From NCBI GenBank assembly GCA_033964015.1, contig CM066920.1:6477912-6541911 (forward strand): 64,000 bases of DNA. The letters are read 5' to 3'. Shown piece after piece: positions 24,701-35,439 of the stretch. The notes beneath the pieces were generated by a model that worked only from the letters and a program-made list of their open reading frames with translations, was not told the origin of the DNA and made no database searches. The DNA comes from Scolanthus callimorphus (lineage: Eukaryota > Cnidaria > Anthozoa > Actiniaria > Edwardsiidae). The stretch's first letter is position 1; every line of letters starts with the position of its first letter. A program made the position numbers and the translations under genes.

Positions 24701-26929
24701 TTGCAGATCACCCCTCAAAGAGACCAAAACCCGTGATTTTAACCACTAAAAGATACGACGATCACCCCCGACCAAACCATATGGGAGTCCCCCTCCCCCC
24801 GGGGAAAGGGAATCTCCCCAAGGAACAAATTGGAGTTGTTTCCTCTTGCAGACAGATGGAAACGTTCTCTGCATCAGGTGCCCATGAGCCAATGAGTCAC
24901 CACCAAATATAAGCTCTTTAAAAGATACCATCAAAAGCAAAAGTATAGCAATGAATATTCTAACTCTTTCAGGTCCTGAAGAGGTTTCCCGAGTCTCTTC
25001 AAGCCGACATATGTGTCCACTTACACAAAAAGCTGTTCGCCACGTGCTCAGCGTTTCAAGGTGCAAGCGAAGGATGTTTACGCGCCCTTGCGAGAAGGTT
25101 TAATGTGCGCCGCCATTTGCCGGGGCAATACCTCATGAAGCAAGGAGACGAAGTGAAGAAACTATATTTTATCGCTAAGGGATTTGTGGAGGTCATACGG
25201 GATGGCGAGATTCAACTTGTCCTTGGTAAGTGATGGAGGAATAGACCTCTTTACCTTGGGCGTAATGTTGTCCCATTTCAGATCACGTGGCACTCCCTTG
25301 AGTATTCTTCAGTCTTTGTTTTTCTGCTAAGCACCGAAGGATATATGAATATCGTAGCATTCCAAACAAAGAAAGATCATTCAAATGAATGCCACGTGAT
25401 CTGAAATGGGACAACATTACGCCCAAAAGTAAAGAGGTCTATTGTTGAAATGTTGGTGAAAAGAATTTTATGTGTTATAAATGTACACGAGTGTTCAACT
25501 GTGGGTAATGCTTGCCCCTCGTTTAGTTAGTTGATTCTTCAGGTGTGAGTAGACAGATCTGTGTTTGTCTATATACCAAATTCGGACTGAAATTATCTGT
25601 TAGGATAATCAAAGCGAATGAAGTGCCAAGAAGATCTACAAAGCTTTTTGCGTTCAAGCGTGGACAGACACGAAATACTCAATTACTTCACTCATGTGAA
25701 TCTCTCTAAAACTCATAAATTCGTGCATTGAATGACATATCTGTTTTGTACACGCAGGAAAAGGCGACGTCATCAGCTGTGATTACATCTGTCGCTCGTC
25801 CTTCCACACGGCCAGGGCCAATGCAAGTCTTCTCATTCAAACGTACTGTCAAATCCACGTGGTGGACTGGCAAGACCTCTTGGGGGTTTTACGGGTGTAT
25901 TCGCAATTCCGGGAGAGTTTTATTAATCACTTGAAACTTGCTTACAATCTAGACGATGACCACGAGGTAGGAAAAGTTTTTCATCAAGAGGAAATGGGTG
26001 CACATACTGAATTTCCCATGGCAAGCGCATGGAAAGTGTTCGGAATTCACATGGATAGCCATGGGAAATCCGAACACTTCCCATTCTTCTACTATGGGAA
26101 ATTCAGCTTTTCCCATGGATGGGTTTCTGCAGAAATTCTCTGTGACGGCCTCCAATGATATCTCTCTTCGCCCTTGCCGCTCTTTGACCACTAATGCTTT
26201 GGAATTTCAGCCAACATTGAAAAAGATGTCATAACCTTATGGGCGAACGATTTGCACTTAACAGCAGCAAGCCGGGCTTTTGGTATATGATTTTGGTATA
26301 CGATTTCTTTTCTTAAAACAAAACTGCTTATGCACGGCCCAGAGAAGCCCGTATGTCACCTTCATCACACTTTTGTCATGTGTGGCTTCCCCTTTCAGTT
26401 AGCCCTTAATTCCCCTGTATTCCCCTCATTTTGATAATGATCATTTGGTTTACATATAATCGCACTTCGGTGATCGGACATAGCAACTACATGGATTGAG
26501 TGGATCCGATGGGAGCGCGCCCCTGCTCAGCAATATGTGATACGATCGCGCTTTACAAGAAGTACTACTAGACTCCTCATTGTACACTTCTTAAAATATG
26601 AAAATGATTGAAAAGCTTTCCTTTGACTTCAGAATGATATTCAAGATGATGTATTTGACTCGGAACACTCGGACACGCCGTACCACAAACCATCATGCCG
26701 CAACAGAACTGGTGCGAACTCTGAATGCGCGCGGACTGCAGATGTTGCAAACATAGAAAGCAAGCTCGATCGACTAGAAAGGAAGCTTGAGGACGTAGAC
26801 AAGAAGTTCAGCGATATGATGTCCAAAGTGCTTCCTCTTGTAAGAAGGATAACAGAAGGGACAAGGACACAGAGAGTCTCGCAAATAGTGAAAACCATTC
26901 GACGTCAGCAGAGAGTGAAAAGGAACTAG
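21715..26929 (+). CDS. Erg-type (KCNH/Kv11-like) voltage-gated K+ channel, Erg-A
   Basis: Plasma-membrane K+ channel subunit expected to form tetramers. Exons by splice sites: 21715(ATG 21721)-21879, 22414-22671, 23776-24154, 24379-24578, 24973-25225, 25758-25966 and 26633-26929 with stop TAG; phases are consistent and give 584 aa from ATG 21721. S1 has FKAVWDW and PYSAAFLL, S2-S3 has [14 protein letters not shown]4 is [16 protein letters not shown], the filter is SVGFGN and S6 is LMYASIFGN. These are Erg rather than Eag, Elk, HCN or CNG signatures. A C-linker and CNBHD follow, ending in the YNL intrinsic-ligand motif, then a C-terminal coiled coil ([15 protein letters not shown]). It is about half the length of human ERG: no eag/PAS domain is visible and the tail is short. 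The pore helix reads FTMTSLSS, with Thr where human ERG has Ser620. An upstream exon at 19322 may supply the start. Confidence 0.9.
22920..23655. repeat. Purine-rich minisatellite in Erg-A intron 2
   Basis: The + strand is almost entirely A/G (GGAGGA, GGAAGA and GAGGAGG words) for about 730 bp. A higher-order block beginning near 23059 recurs near 23304, a period of 245 bp. Long antisense open frames here are Ser/Pro/Leu low-complexity artefacts. A mirror-like homopurine tract this long can form triplex DNA and stall polymerases. Confidence 0.85.
24690..24805. repeat. Fragment of the TCGGGGATGATCGTC repeat in Erg-A intron 4
   Basis: Contains ACGACGATCACCCCCGACCA and GGGAGTCCCCCTCCCCCCGG, matching the right arm of the element at 63553-64000. 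Its CACCCCTCAAAGAGACC also matches. It is one arm only, so either truncated or a solo copy. Confidence 0.55.
25244..25439. mobile_element. 196-bp TA-flanked MITE, family X copy 2
   Basis: GACCTCTTTACCTTGGGCGT at the left is inverted at the right, with TA on each flank. It sits inside Erg-A intron 5, just after the CNBHD exon donor, and is cleaner than the copy at 1174-1364. Non-coding. Confidence 0.75.
25996..26145. repeat. Dispersed CCATGGGAAA-rich repeat, copy 2
   Basis: An imperfect inverted repeat with CCATGGCAAGCGCATGG, CCATGGGAAATCCGAACAC and TTTCTGCAGAAATT. It matches the repeat at 1375-1505 and begins about 30 bp after the exon 6 donor of Erg-A. Confidence 0.5.
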
Positions 26930-28755
26930 AACCCAGCTCAGGGAACCATTGCCATAATTGTAAACATGTTGCCGAGATAAATATTGTAAAAAACGCAGAG
27001 TCGTACTAGAGGCTGGCAAACTGAAAGAAACCAGCTACCAGACGTCAAATGCGCGCGAGGGAGGTTTGAAGGCAGTGTCACGTGCCACGTGTGTGGGGCA
27101 AGTTAATGGGTCAAGGGGCATAGGTCAGACCCAGTAGCTTGTCCCACACGCGTGGCCGATAGCCTCTGGCTAGGACAACATTAGATTTTTGTGCAGAGGA
27201 CAAGAGCCAAAACACAAGCAAGTCAAAGTTCAATCGGCGAATGGAGGAAAAAGTGAAAACAGAAGAGAGTTATCTTGAACTCTAGTCGTAGGTTTTATTG
27301 GTTTATGGGAAGCACGTTCAACTATATAAGTTGTTCAAAAGAAAGATAACAGGAAAGGTAAAGAAACAAGCAAAAGAAAATAGATCACAGAACAGCAATA
27401 AACAAAAACAAAAACAATTTGACAACAGAGGACGCAGTGCGTCTTTTTGTGATATGGATATTTCATCGCACACGCCTGTACAGACTGTACAGTACAACTT
27501 ATATACACAAATGTAGCTTGTCAAATAGCCCCGTGATATTTGTAATAATAGAGCAGAAATGTTCAATCGAAATCAAAGCAATTTATTCTCGCAAACAGAG
27601 CCGGGGAGGCTGTGGTGACAGCCAAGGACTAGCCTCCCGTGTGGATCCTCTGCTAGGTGACGAGCCAGGGAACTTTGGATACGAGAATGAGAACAATTCG
27701 ACAAGCTATTAAAGAATACAGGCGCAAGACAAGTGCAAATCAAGTGAAGCACGAAAGCGCAGAAAGTTCTTTCCCTCGGCGGCTCTGTACCAAATCTATT
27801 CGCGCATGCGTCAGTGGTTGTCACCAGAGCATTCTCGTACCCAGAGCTGCCCGGCTCGTTATCTCGCAGGGGAAGCTCTGTCGACTTCCATTTGAGGACC
27901 TTCGCTAATTGGCTGATTTTGAACGTTCGAGCATGCGCAGGAAGCTCTTTTTAGTGGCTGTCACCAGAGTCTTTATTCGTTTCTCTTTCGCTTCGCTCAG
28001 GCGAATAGAAATTATTTCTACTTTATAGAATAATGACTAACAACTGTATAGAGGAGGATCGCACCTGTATGGGCGAACCTCAGCCAGCGAAATGCAGAGA
28101 AAAGGGGCCTCTGCTAGCAGGGAAACCCCACGAGGCCTAAATTCTAAATTCTGTAGGACAACAAGAGCGATTTATGCTGGTACATAGATCTCCTTGCTCT
28201 AAAATCGACTAATAAATTATTCCTAGCTATTCTCTTGCTTTATGCTGTTTTATACATTAAAAACATTTTAATTCGAAAAAATCTAGTTTATATTGTAAAC
28301 TCCGATCTTTATTCTACAGTGCTATCTATTCAGCCTACTCTAAGCATTCATCTCGGTTCACAGGTAATAAATATGAAAAGTTTTAAATAATAAAACACGA
28401 TGTTACAACAAAACGGTGGAAGCCAGCTATGACTCCAGAGAAGAGTAACTGTCTCACCAAGGCAAGACAAATGCAGTGAAATGATGACCATCGGCGAAGA
28501 ATGGACTAGATTTTCAATTTTTACACGATATATTAACAAAATTCTGCTTTGATCGCAACAAGCTGGACAACCCTGGTGACTACCTTTAGGTGTGCGGCGG
28601 TAGGGTATACAATTTCAACGTAGGTCTATGGTAGGGTATCAAAAATGAGGAATTTTGGTACTTGATAGGGTCAGGTTTTTGAGACCTCGGCGGCACACCC
28701 CTATCCCAAAATCACTGAATCACTATCGGGTCCAGGAATTATCCAATGAGACTTT
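26930..28755. other. Intergenic: 3' ends of Erg-A and GPCR-A face each other
   Basis: Contains a hairpin at 27081-27147 (GCCACGTGTGTGGGGCAAG against CTTGTCCCACACGCGTGGC) and, at about 27590-27990, a dispersed repeat also seen at 48130-48300 and 61735-61950 (TGTCACCAGAG, GAGCATGCGCA and GAGCTCTGG words). No gene recognised. The two genes converge here. Confidence 0.5.
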
Positions 28756-30153
28756 TCAATGCCGTCTATTCTTTTGAGTCCATTTTTTCAATCGAACTTC
28801 CCCCTCGGCCTCCCCGCCAAATAGCTTATTAGAGCTTCCAGGAAAGGAATACAAGTATGCCTTCCGGTTACGTTTGCACAAAAGCAAACTTGGTTTTCCC
28901 AAACAAATACTCGCGAAGATTAGACGGCACGCTTTTCTGTATTCCACAGAGCAAATGAAACAGATTGGGAAAGACACTGCTGACCGGAAGTAGAGCATCC
29001 ACGTGACAATGAGCCATGCCTCATCCGGGATATTTTGCCAGAGTGGGCCAAGAATGTGGTGACGCAATAGGGAAGGCAACCAATCAGCGAGCAGCACACG
29101 ATGATGAATACAGCGCGCTTGAAGTCGCGATGGGCTTGGTCCACAAGGCTGTAGTTGAGGGCCACGGGACTTTTGAAAACTTGCCTGCGCTTTTCATACG
29201 TTTCAAGAAGGCGAGGCGAAAGACGTAATAAATCTTCGGATTTTTTAACAGGATGTTTCTTGCTATCTACGATTTTCCTGGCGTTCAATCGTGCGTGGTC
29301 ATCGGAGTCTTCGGTCCTTGCTTTCCCCTCTGGAGGAGACAGGCGGTGGTTCGGAAGAGGATAGTTAATCAGATCCAAGCTGAAGATGCTATGGAGAGAG
29401 ATCTCACCCAACGACACTCGCCGGCCTCGCCTCCCAAATGGCGATGTGTTGCGAACAGACAAAGTAACGCTTGTGCCTTCAGAAGAAGAGATTTGTACAG
29501 TGGTGCACTCAGGGTCGTTCAACTGCGTCTCGACTCGATGTCTGTCCCAATTCATTTGTACGAGATAATTGTTCTTCATTCGTCGTACATAGGCATAGAA
29601 CAAGAAGGCAGCAAGGTGTATAACCAGAGCTAAGATGGCAAAGGGTAAAGGCTGACGAGTGCTGAATATGACTGAGGGGTCGGCTATAAATACGCATGCG
29701 TGAGGCGATTCCGAAAAGTGCTGTCGTTTCTCGATAACGACTGGTATGACCACAACTATGGCGGAGAGGATCCAAATAAGCACCATCGCTAACCACAGCA
29801 TCCGTCTGACCTTCTGTCCCGGCATGGAATACAAATAACGAGTGCAGTACATAAGAAATAAAACCGACAAAAGCGCGCCAAGTTGGGAAAAACTAGCGAA
29901 AAACTCGATAGCGCAGCAAGAAGACGTCTCGACCTTGAACTGATCTGTATTAGACTGTAGAACATAGAGCGACATACAAGGCCCACACACCAAGATTATG
30001 ATCTCGAATAGGATGAGGTTGTTGAACTCAAATGTGTTGAAGGTGCTTGTAAAATGTGAGACCAGAAGAATGGCGACGTTTCCAAGAAGACCGGTAACGG
30101 TCATACCGCTGGCCACTGCTATGTGGGCTTTCTCAAACAATGCCATTTTGAAT
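28756..30153 (-). pseudogene. Class A-like orphan GPCR, GPCR-A, frameshifted before TM7
   Basis: Single coding exon starting at ATG 30146, seven bases after an acceptor (CTCGTAG), so a 5'UTR exon lies upstream. Approximate domains: TM1 11-32 with GN, TM2 41-63, TM3 80-105 with CTRY in place of DRY, TM4 115-138, ECL2 Cys151, TM5 166-188, a 150-residue ICL3, TM6 342-366 with CLPY. After about residue 370 the frame runs off into unrelated sequence. The -1/+2 frame instead encodes a good TM7 (RSAVSFPICFI...EYRKAC) and tail ending at 28756. The break is at or near a run of four T (+ strand 29033-29036). A shared motif, NDPE.TTVQ, after TM5 links it to GPCR-B. Either a decaying gene, a polymorphism or an assembly indel. 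Ligand unknown. Confidence 0.8.
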
Positions 30154-31331
30154 CTACGAGAAAAGAATATAGATATTAGTGGTTTTTTAAATCAGGAATT
30201 ATACTTTAGAATATTTACACTCTATTTCTTTTGTGTAACACACTTTGTCTAACGGATTTATTAATTAAGTTCAGTTCGAGGACAAAATCTCAGGAGCCTT
30301 GATGTACATCTGCATTTTGGCTAGGGTTCATTCAACATGTGGAAAACTGTATTTCGAGAAAAAACACCACAAGTTCGCTCAACGCTTGGGTTGGTCATTA
30401 TTTATCGCCTGGGGGGGGGGGGGGGGGGGCAGAGGATTTTAGGGGGGATCACTTCATCTTGGGGCGAGCGAAAGGGGGGATCTCTCAAAGCCGGAAGCCC
30501 TGAAAGGGGGGACCACAAGAAATTTTCTAAGTAGTTATTCCAGCAACTTCTCTAACATTTGCATTTTTGTACTTCACTTCACTCAATACATAATAAAGAT
30601 TTCGGCGCGCCCATATAGTCTTTGGCAACTCGCGCAACGAAGACACTACCTTCGCACCGTTCACAAGAATAAGTGTATCTTGGCGAGGAAAAACAAACTC
30701 TACCAAAATGCCCTGCAGTGATAGGCCTGGCGGGCAGTCACTATGTTCGAAAGAAGAGTAAGCGTGAGTTCAACGTTACAGGCATAGAAATTCGTCATTT
30801 GGGCCGCGCTTCACGCAAATGAATAATAATAATTTCGTCATTTCGGCGCGCAACAGGATTTGTTTACTATACACACAAAAAAATGGAATGTTCATCTACA
30901 CTTTCTCTGAGGCTGGATGAAATGCGTTTTTCAAAATTCGGGCGCGCTTCGCGCGCAAAGAAAACTGCGATCCCCTCCATCTGTAAATTGTCAAATAGGG
31001 TCGGGGGGATCAAGAAAACGTTTCACTGCTCTGAGGGGGGATCACATTAATCATTCTCAGGTACATTAACCCTTAACGTGCGGCATCCGGAATAATCCGG
31101 GATCCCTGTGTCAGCCGTCTGGACGGGTCCCGGAATATTCCGGTTTTTACGAATGATGACGTAATTTCGCTGTTATGTCGCAAGTTGCTCGACAACAGTC
31201 GATATAGGATCGGGGCCCTGTTCTTTGAGACAGAACAAATCATGCATGGCAATCGGAGCTAATCCGATTGTCATCCGAACGGATAGCGATCTTATTTTCC
31301 TCGCGCGTGACAGACGAGCGTAGTTGACAAC

Positions 31332-33216
31332 ATGGCAGCGATTGTTTTCATAGATGAACAAAACGTCGACGAAGTTATCACTCAAAATGATGATAGTGAT
31401 GTTGATATGAATAGCGGGGACGAAGAAGAAGAGAACGGGGAAGAGGAGGAGGATAGTGAAGAGGAAATCAACGATGAAGACGATCCAACAGGCTGGTTTA
31501 GAGGTCCAAGAGAGCCGACGCGACTTACGTTCACTGGTGACAGTGGCCTCAAAGCACACTTTATACTCGATCATCCTACTATCCTTGATTACTTTTATTT
31601 ACTGTTCCCAGAGAATCTCTTTGAGGAAATTGCAAAGCAGATCAATAAATATGCAAAGAAAACTATAGCTGCGAAAAATCTAACTGCGAATTCTCGGCTC
31701 AGAAAATGGCCAGATGATGGCGTGACATCGAACGAAATCAAGGCATTCTTGGCCATGGTGGTCGCTATGTTCCTAGTCAATCAAGAAAACACAGCATTAT
31801 TGGTCTACTGATCAGGTGCTATCTACTCCATTTTTCCCAGCAATCATGCCAAGGGATAAATTTCTAAACATGCTAACATGTTTGTATCTCTGTGATAATG
31901 ATAATTACATTGCACGTGGGAATGCAGGATATAATCCTGTTAGGCCCCGATTACATGGAGCGGGCTGGCCCGGATGGACGGGCTGAGTTTTTCTACCGAG
32001 ATCTTGGCTGTCTGCAGAAACTCTGTAAAAAATTGACTCGCGATTACATGGGAAATTTTCAGCCCGGTTTGCCGAGATCTCGGTAGTCACCCTCCGGGAT
32101 CCCGGCAAAGCGAGCTGAAAAATTCTCATGTAATCGCTCAACCGGGCTGGCCCGGTCTCGCTTTGAAGAGTCAGAATTACACTTCTTGATAGGAATTACA
32201 CTTCTTATACATTATCCAGAGCACCTATATGCCATGAAGTTGGAAGAGAATACGCTACATCGCAAGTTGCCGTAGTAGAAGAGCAATAAATGCCTTGCGA
32301 ATGTTTCGCGCGTCCGCCATTTTGTAACTATCACCAACGAACCACGATTCACCATAGCGGGCCAGCTCGGCTCATATAATACCGGGCTGAGATTGTGTTT
32401 TCAGCCCGCCCATCCGAGCCAGCCCGCTCCATGTAATCGGGGCCTTAGTGTTGATAAGCTTGGAGCTATTTACAGGGTAGTGACAGAGAACTTCTCAACT
32501 ACATGGATTCCTGGGCAAAATATTTGTATAGATGAAGGGATGATTCCATTCAGAGGAAGGGTGCACTTCAAAGTATACAGCCCAGACAAGCCAGACAAGT
32601 ATGGAGTCAAATCATATCAACTGTGTGAATCTAATAATGGGTACTGTAGTAAATTTGAAATATACACAGGAGCAAACTGATAATTCTCCTAGTGCAAAGA
32701 GAAAAACCTATGACCTAGTAATGAGACTTGTTTATATGTAGACAATTACTATACATCCCCAGTTCTCTTTACAGACTTGTATGAAAAGAAAACTGGTGCA
32801 TGTGGGACAATGCGTTATCGGAAAGGCATCCCTCCAGCACTCAAGAATGCGAAACTAAAGAACAAAGGAGACACATTTATTATGAACAATGGTACTACTT
32901 GCTTGCCTTCAAAATGAAGGACAGGAAAGTATTTCAAATGCTATCATTTCCAGACACTTTCAAGAAAAGATACTGGCTAGTGGAAAGAAACTGAATGTTT
33001 CAAGGTCTTATGTTGTTTGTAACCCAGGAGAGAGAATTATATTGGCACACTTAGGTGCTAAACTGAAGAGGGCAGGTCAGGAATCAAGCTACCAGTGCAA
33101 TGTCTGTAAAGTTGCACTTTTGCATACAGGAGTGTTTTCAGCGGTACCATACAGTCGAGGACTATGTTGGTGCTTATGTTAGACAACATGATGAAAGGGA
33201 AGCTGATAATGAGTGA
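31332..33216 (+). pseudogene. piggyBac transposase pseudogene (PGBD4-like)
   Basis: Starts MAAIVFIDE with an acidic N-terminal stretch (DEEEENGEEEEDSEEE). It then has a PGBD-type core: YWSTDQVLSTPFFPAIM, PRDKFLNML, the first catalytic Asp in IDEGMIPFRG, a second in VDNYYTSP, and a C-terminal cysteine-rich module (CNVCKVALLHTGCF, RYHTVEDYV), ending near 33216. It is dead: a frame change near 31795, the MITE at 31943-32444, and further stops or frame changes near 32679, 32740, 32917 and 33140. It normally catalyses cut-and-paste at TTAA. Confidence 0.9.
31943..32444. mobile_element. 502-bp MITE inserted in the piggyBac transposase, TTA duplication
   Basis: Ends GGCCCCGATTACATGGAGCG and CGCTCCATGTAATCGGGGCC are perfect inverted repeats within longer arms. 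TTA occurs on each side (31940-31942, 32445-32447). Removing the element plus one TTA leaves the transposase reading in one frame across the site (GYNPV then SVDKLG), which proves insertion into a pre-existing gene. The 3-bp TTA duplication suggests a PIF/Harbinger-type mobiliser. No coding capacity. Confidence 0.9.
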
Positions 33217-35439
33217 TATTTGGTGCTGTTCGACAACACGATGAGAGATAAACAGTTGAGTCTGTTGCTAATAATGAGTGACATTTGTTAACTATTGCAA
33301 CTAATGACACCAAAATAATCAAAATAATCCTATTAAAGCTATTTCGTTAAAATATCATCTTTGATATTGAAGCACAAATATTTATTGTACAGTGCATATA
33401 CAACTTCAGAAATGTCGGCCATGATAATTTTTTGCTTTATGGGTTTGTAGCATGCAAAAACACTAAAATACATTGTCAGATATCAAGGCAGAGGTACTTT
33501 GATTTAAGAGGGAATACAAATTTGTGTATATTTTTGTAAAATATTACAAATCTTGTTGTAATTTCCAAAATATTGAAGTTCTATTCATTGATATTTTCAT
33601 GAGCTGCATTTCATATCATAGAGAATTTTTTTTTCATATTTGTTTGGCTACATTTTTCAAATAGACTCATTTGTTTAGCTTTTGTAGTAATGAAAAGAAA
33701 GATAATTTTATAACCTTTAATTTGATATATAACATTGAGGTAATTGTTGAATAGTAGTGGCTGTGGATTTTTTTTTCTGCGTGCCACTCTGTTGCTACAA
33801 TGCAACATAAAAAAAAGTCAGTTTCAGGGACTGCGTTTTGGATATAAAGTCAGCATGTTAAGGGTTAAGGCATGGGTGTTTTTCAAAAAAATGCGAAAAA
33901 TACTGAAAAAAATTCTCTAGGGTAGATAAAATGTCTTCTGTAGAATGTTTTTCGTTAAGGTTCGTACACCCAGTGAGACGTTTCATTTCTTGTATTTGGT
34001 TACCATGTCAACGGGTTGCGTGACCTGTAAGAGCGTGACAAAGGCACAATTTTCTTTCAGGTCTCTGCATTCGATGGGGGTCATACCAATGGTTTCCCAA
34101 TGGGTCTTATTATGACCAGTGTCGGGCGTATATTACCATTCCAACGAGGATGGGTGTCCAAGTTATCCAGATTTTAAGAAAAGGAGAGGTATCATATTAC
34201 ATCATCAAAAATAAAGCTATCTAAAAACATTTCCAGCCATCCTCGTTGGATCAATAATCTACACTATATAACAAACACTATAATGCACTCTGGAGAACGA
34301 TTTCACTTATCCCCATTGAATGCAGAGGCCATTTTCCTAGAAATTAAATTTAAGGTCAGAGGTCATAAATTTGTTGCCATAGAGACCAACATTGGCGAAA
34401 ATGATTGAGAATGACCAAAGGTATCAAAATGTAGATTGCTTGGATCCCTCAGAGGCATTGGTTTAGAGATGGACCACCCCCCTCAGTTTTACGTCCGCCA
34501 TTTTGGATTGGGCTTCCGCCCAGGCCTTAAGTTACCTGAGTTGTACTTATAGAGGGAGGATCACCTAATCACCGCATTTTGACCTTGTATTACCCAAAAT
34601 CCTCTGATCCCCCCCCGCCCCCGCCCCAGAGGCGATAAATAATGACTGGTCCCTAAGAACTTTTAAAAAACATACGGGGTCCTTGGGCAAAATAGTTGTC
34701 ATTTCCTCTGCTTTTAAGCTACGTACTACATGTATTATATATTATGACATATATATCATTATATATCAAGCTCTTGAAGAGTGAAAAACAAATATAATAT
34801 TTTAAAACTGTTAATATATTATTAACAAAATCAATAATTATTTGTTATAAAAACTGATTATAGACTCGAAACGCGTGGCAGCATTTTATTATGATGTTGC
34901 AATACTTTAGGATATTATTGCCTCTTGAAGTTAGATAGCAACAGACAAATGTCAGCTGAAAGAATTAACATCGTCATAAAAGTGGAACAAAGAAAAATAT
35001 TGAACATCGCTGGTACATTTTTGGAGTACAAAGCAGGGTGGTTCTACTTTGAATTCTGACCGACTAGAACGAGAAAATCAGTTTCTGAAAGACGTTGTTT
35101 TCGTTTCTCCCTATTATTTTCAGTGGTATAAATGTAAATCGGTATTCCATAACTGTAAATAGGTATTCCATACACAGAATCAAAAGGTCATAAAATCAAT
35201 AGAGCTATAAAGTAAAAATCAAAACACAAAGTAATTCAAGGTCGGCAATTTGATACTAGTGTCAATGCGCATACCTCTTCAAGACTTGAGAAAGGGAAGG
35301 CCACAAATAGTGCCTCGAAAATGTCGTCTTTAAAAGCGCAGATACAGATACAATATTCCCAAGGACTGAATGTAGTACTTTTAGCTACGAAGAACGGCTA
35401 TTCCGTGCCTAGTCCGATAGAGTTCGCTTTAAAATGACA

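Larger units (their letters stand above)
31070..33864 (+). mobile_element. piggyBac element with TTAA target duplication
   Basis: TTAA at 31066-31069 and 33865-33868 flanks ends CCCTTAACGTGC and GCATGTTAAGGG, which are inverted repeats of about 12 bp. This is the canonical piggyBac insertion signature. It carries a decayed transposase (31332-33216) and a 502-bp MITE inserted within it. A long A/T-rich 3' region (33217-33864) follows the transposase. Confidence 0.9.
30385..34656. mobile_element. Outer inverted-repeat element split by piggyBac
   Basis: Left end GGTCATTATTTATCGCCTGG followed by a long G run and CAGAGGATTTT. The right end is its inverse (AAAATCCTCTGATCCCCC ... GGCGATAAATAATGACTGG). 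Between the arms lie 2.8 kb of piggyBac (31070-33864), so the original element was about 1.5 kb. The remaining interior is non-coding, with G-run GGGGGGATCAC words near both ends and an internal inverted pair at 34064 and 34311. It is a non-autonomous element. Confidence 0.65.

Noticed and set aside
24261..25225. HCN or CNG channel identity for Erg-A
   Set aside because: GFGN filter, PYSAAFLL in S1, [12 protein letters not shown] in S4 and the coiled coil are Erg signatures; the CNBHD ends in an intrinsic-ligand motif and HCN/CNG filters differ.
29253..29633. 126-codon + strand frame
   Set aside because: Antisense shadow of the GPCR-A third intracellular loop.
31173..31574. 133-codon minus-strand frame with hydrophobic stretch
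   Set aside because: Antisense of the acidic N-terminus of the piggyBac transposase.
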